IMG/VR virus record: IMGVR_UViG_3300037460_000132
Coordinates: 1 to 21,315 of that record
Strand: one strand, 5' to 3'
Length of the DNA: 21,315 bases
From: a virus
Shown: in pieces, positions 19,871 to 21,315 of the stretch
Layout of the letters: every line of letters starts with the position of its first letter
How positions within the stretch are numbered: position 1 is the stretch's first letter
Made by a program: the position numbers and the translations under genes
The notes under the pieces: model-generated
What the model saw: only the letters and a program-made list of their open reading frames with translations
Told to the model about the DNA's origin: nothing
Databases searched by the model: none

Positions 19871-20352
19871 GCCTGCATCCCCTTGACCGCCTTGGTCATC
19901 GCGGCGAAGCCGTCAGTGATGTACTTCTCCCAGGTCTCGGGAGTGGCCTGGGCCTCGAGCATCTTGGCCGACTCTTCGACCACCTGCTGGTAGAACTTGA
20001 TGTCGTCGCCGCGGTACGGGACGCCGCTCTCGATGTGCTGGATCACGTAGGCCTTCTGCGGATCACTGAATGCCAGGAAGGTCAGCCAGGTTGCACACAC
20101 TCGCTCGATGTACGGTGACTTCCAATGTGGCTCACCCTTCTTGTCGCGATCGAGCTGCGGCTCCTCGTTGTGACCCTGGGGTTCCTGGTGCTCGAGCCAC
20201 CACTTGGCTGCGCCCAGGTAATCCTTCGGGATGAACTTCGACTCGTGCTTCCTGCGCCAGATCTTGTAGACCAGGACCAGCTGCTCGTCGGGTATCGGTG
20301 GCGGCGTTGAGTAGGTCCGCTCGGTTTGTTGTTCTCTGGATTCGTCAAACAT
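19867..20352 (-). CDS. Protein following the replication initiator, unknown (161 aa)
   Basis: 161 residues from ATG at 20352, which overlaps the initiator stop (TAATG); ATCCGGAGA lies upstream. It is helical (VLVYKIWRRKHESKFIPKD, ERVCATWLTFLAFSDPQ, KMLEAQATPETWEKYITDG) and moderately acidic. In lambda a helicase loader follows the initiator, so a loader-like job is conceivable, but I see no loader or AAA+ ATPase motif (no P-loop). Function unknown. Confidence 0.65.
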   Translation of the reverse strand: MFDESREQQTERTYSTPPPIPDEQLVLVYKIWRRKHESKFIPKDYLGAAKWWLEHQEPQGHNEEPQLDRDKKGEPHWKSPYIERVCATWLTFLAFSDPQKAYVIQHIESGVPYRGDDIKFYQQVVEESAKMLEAQATPETWEKYITDGFAAMTKAVKGMQA

Positions 20353-21128
20353 TAGTTGTATTCTCCGGATGCAATCTTGTTGAAGTTCGTTTCCTTGGTG
20401 ATCCACAGCAGCGTGGATCTGAATGGTTTCGATCGTCCCGCTCCTGCTGGTACCCTGCCGGCCAGGAAGTCATTGGCTGCGATCTCACTGAAGAAGTTAT
20501 CCCACTGTGACAGGCTCGGGATGTCGAGCCATCGCTGTCGGATCTGGCCCTGGATTGTCTTCGTTGACTTGGCTACCTGGGGCAGGCTGTGGTCTCTGGC
20601 GAAGTTGTTCCACTTGTCAACAATCTCCTTCACCGGCACAGGTGAAGAACGCGGAGCGTTTTCACTTGTAGTGTCTTGTTTAGGTTTACAGGTTTTCAGG
20701 TTCTCAGATTCAGGTTCTTCTGGGTTAGGGTCTGGGTTCCCAGGAATAACCCGCTGGGTTTCTCCTGGGTTATCTCCAGGTTCTTCCTGGGTTGTTTCGG
20801 GTGTATCCTGGGATCTCGGTCGGCCTCCTTTTGCGCCGTTTAGCCTTGATGTAGCAGCCTTTCGGTGATATTCAGCTATGTTTCGGTCACATTTGTCGTT
20901 TGTGTATCCGTCAGCTGTCTCAGTGAAGTACTCACCCAGGATCAGCTTCATAACCTCCTGGTAAGCAACGATGTTGAGTCGCCGCGCCAACAGGACCAGG
21001 TCCAGCGGCAGCGGTTTCTCACTGTCGTAGTAGTAGTTGATCAGCCGCAAGTAAATCCCTTCTTCTTCGGGCAGTAAGTAATGCGTCCGCTTGATCCACT
21101 TATCAATGTCGAACCCGTAATAGTACAT
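20352..21128 (-). CDS. Phage replication initiator, DUF1376-type N-terminus
   Basis: 258 residues from ATG at 21128. The N-terminal domain (MYYYGFDIDKWIKRTHYL, then LPEEEGIYLRLINYYYD and PLPLDLVLLARRLNI) matches DUF1376 (PF07120), a winged-helix-like DNA-binding domain of phage replication proteins. A Pro/Glu/Asn/Thr-rich linker (about 105-150) leads to a C-terminal domain with WNNFARDHSLPQV, FLAGRVPAG and WITKETNFNKIASGEY, similar to the end of lambda O-like and DnaT-like proteins. The linker is coded by the repeat array at 20689-20793. An earlier ATG (21182) or the 21239 start would overlap the regulator. No strong ribosome site lies before 21128. Confidence 0.86.
   Translation of the reverse strand: MYYYGFDIDKWIKRTHYLLPEEEGIYLRLINYYYDSEKPLPLDLVLLARRLNIVAYQEVMKLILGEYFTETADGYTNDKCDRNIAEYHRKAATSRLNGAKGGRPRSQDTPETTQEEPGDNPGETQRVIPGNPDPNPEEPESENLKTCKPKQDTTSENAPRSSPVPVKEIVDKWNNFARDHSLPQVAKSTKTIQGQIRQRWLDIPSLSQWDNFFSEIAANDFLAGRVPAGAGRSKPFRSTLLWITKETNFNKIASGEYN
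20689..20793. repeat. Iteron-like repeats in the initiator gene, candidate replication origin
   Basis: Five exact copies of CTGGGTT start at 20720, 20732, 20754, 20765 and 20787, spaced 12, 22, 11 and 22 bases, close to whole helix turns. CAGGTT recurs at 20689, 20697, 20711 and 20777, and CAGGTTCTTC is repeated exactly 66 bases apart. The copies fall in two codon phases, so they are not just a protein repeat. A T-rich stretch (about 20655-20700) adjoins them on the side of the initiator's 3' end, as in the lambda origin. Confidence 0.6.
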
Positions 21129-21135
21129 CTGGGTT

Positions 21136-21315
21136 CTACGACTGAAAGATATAAGAAGGGTAAATGTCTGGGTCCAGTTCATGCAGCGGGATGCCACTGA
21201 TCTTGTGAATATACGGGTGCCAGGGAACCGCGATGCCATTGTGTAACCACTTCTGCAGCAGATGCCTGGAGCACTCGCGTCCGGACAGCTCGGTAATGGC
21301 TACTGCACCTTGAGC
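21136..21315 (-). CDS. Cro/YdaS-like regulator, C-terminal part (5' end beyond right edge)
   Basis: The frame is open from base 21315 to TAG at 21138-21136, giving 59 residues. It has a helix-turn-helix-like segment (AITELSGRECSRHLLQKWLH, then NGIAVPWHPYIHKISG) and ends IPLHELDPDIYPSYIF, like the C-terminus of Cro and YdaS-type regulators (IP-x-x-eLRPDIYP). The stop is 7 bases before the replication initiator start. It would act as a transcriptional switch or early repressor, hinting at temperate ancestry. The N-terminus is outside the window. Confidence 0.65.
   Translation of the reverse strand, partial: AQGAVAITELSGRECSRHLLQKWLHNGIAVPWHPYIHKISGIPLHELDPDIYPSYIFQS

Noticed and set aside
1-21315. 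CRISPR arrays, tRNA genes, insertion sequences, integrase or lysis genes
   Set aside because: None seen on either strand; the only direct repeats are the iteron-like array and the Gly-Asp tract.

Overview
The window is a block of a tailed double-stranded DNA bacteriophage (Caudoviricetes) with a short-tailed, podovirus-type virion. Every gene I can support lies on the minus strand, so transcription runs from right (21315) to left (1). The DNA is moderately GC-rich, genes are packed with ATGA or TAATG stop/start overlaps, and there is no rRNA, tRNA, CRISPR array or insertion sequence. The host cannot be read from the sequence. Shine-Dalgarno sites of the GGAG type and a Tat-type signal peptide fit a Gram-negative bacterium.

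Right part (about 21315 to 13500), early and middle genes: the end of a Cro/YdaS-like regulator, a DUF1376-type replication initiator carrying an iteron-like repeat array inside its own reading frame, a NinB-like recombination protein, several small zinc-ribbon proteins, a NUMOD3-type DNA-binding protein, a YbcO-type nuclease (DUF1364), coiled-coil and one-helix membrane proteins, a RusA Holliday-junction resolvase, and a Tat-signal protein whose two tail-collar-like halves are in inverted order. This resembles the replication and nin regions of lambdoid phages.

Middle (13500 to 7735): small and large terminase subunits, then a run of accessory genes between terminase and portal. These include a 2-oxoglutarate/Fe(II) oxygenase of the Asp/Asn hydroxylase type, two GNAT acetyltransferases, and very small genes of 45 and 52 codons that simple ORF length cut-offs miss.

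Left part (7735 to 1), virion genes in T7-like order: portal, small protein, Gly-Asp-tract scaffold, major capsid protein, small decoration-like protein, unknown protein, a double-length tail-adaptor (T7 gp11-like) protein and the N-terminal 508 residues of a gp12-like tail-nozzle protein that runs off the left edge. The capsid gene and its 80-residue partner look like a separately controlled unit. Two intrinsic terminators and a candidate sigma70-type promoter with a 5' hairpin precede them, and a terminator follows.

Overall this is a mosaic of a lambdoid-like regulation, replication and recombination module and a T7-like virion module. The most notable points are the inverted collar halves behind a Tat signal, the iteron array inside the initiator gene, the duplicated tail adaptor, the isolated capsid expression cassette, the protein-modification cluster, and a strong excess of the palindromes GGATCC and CTCGAG.
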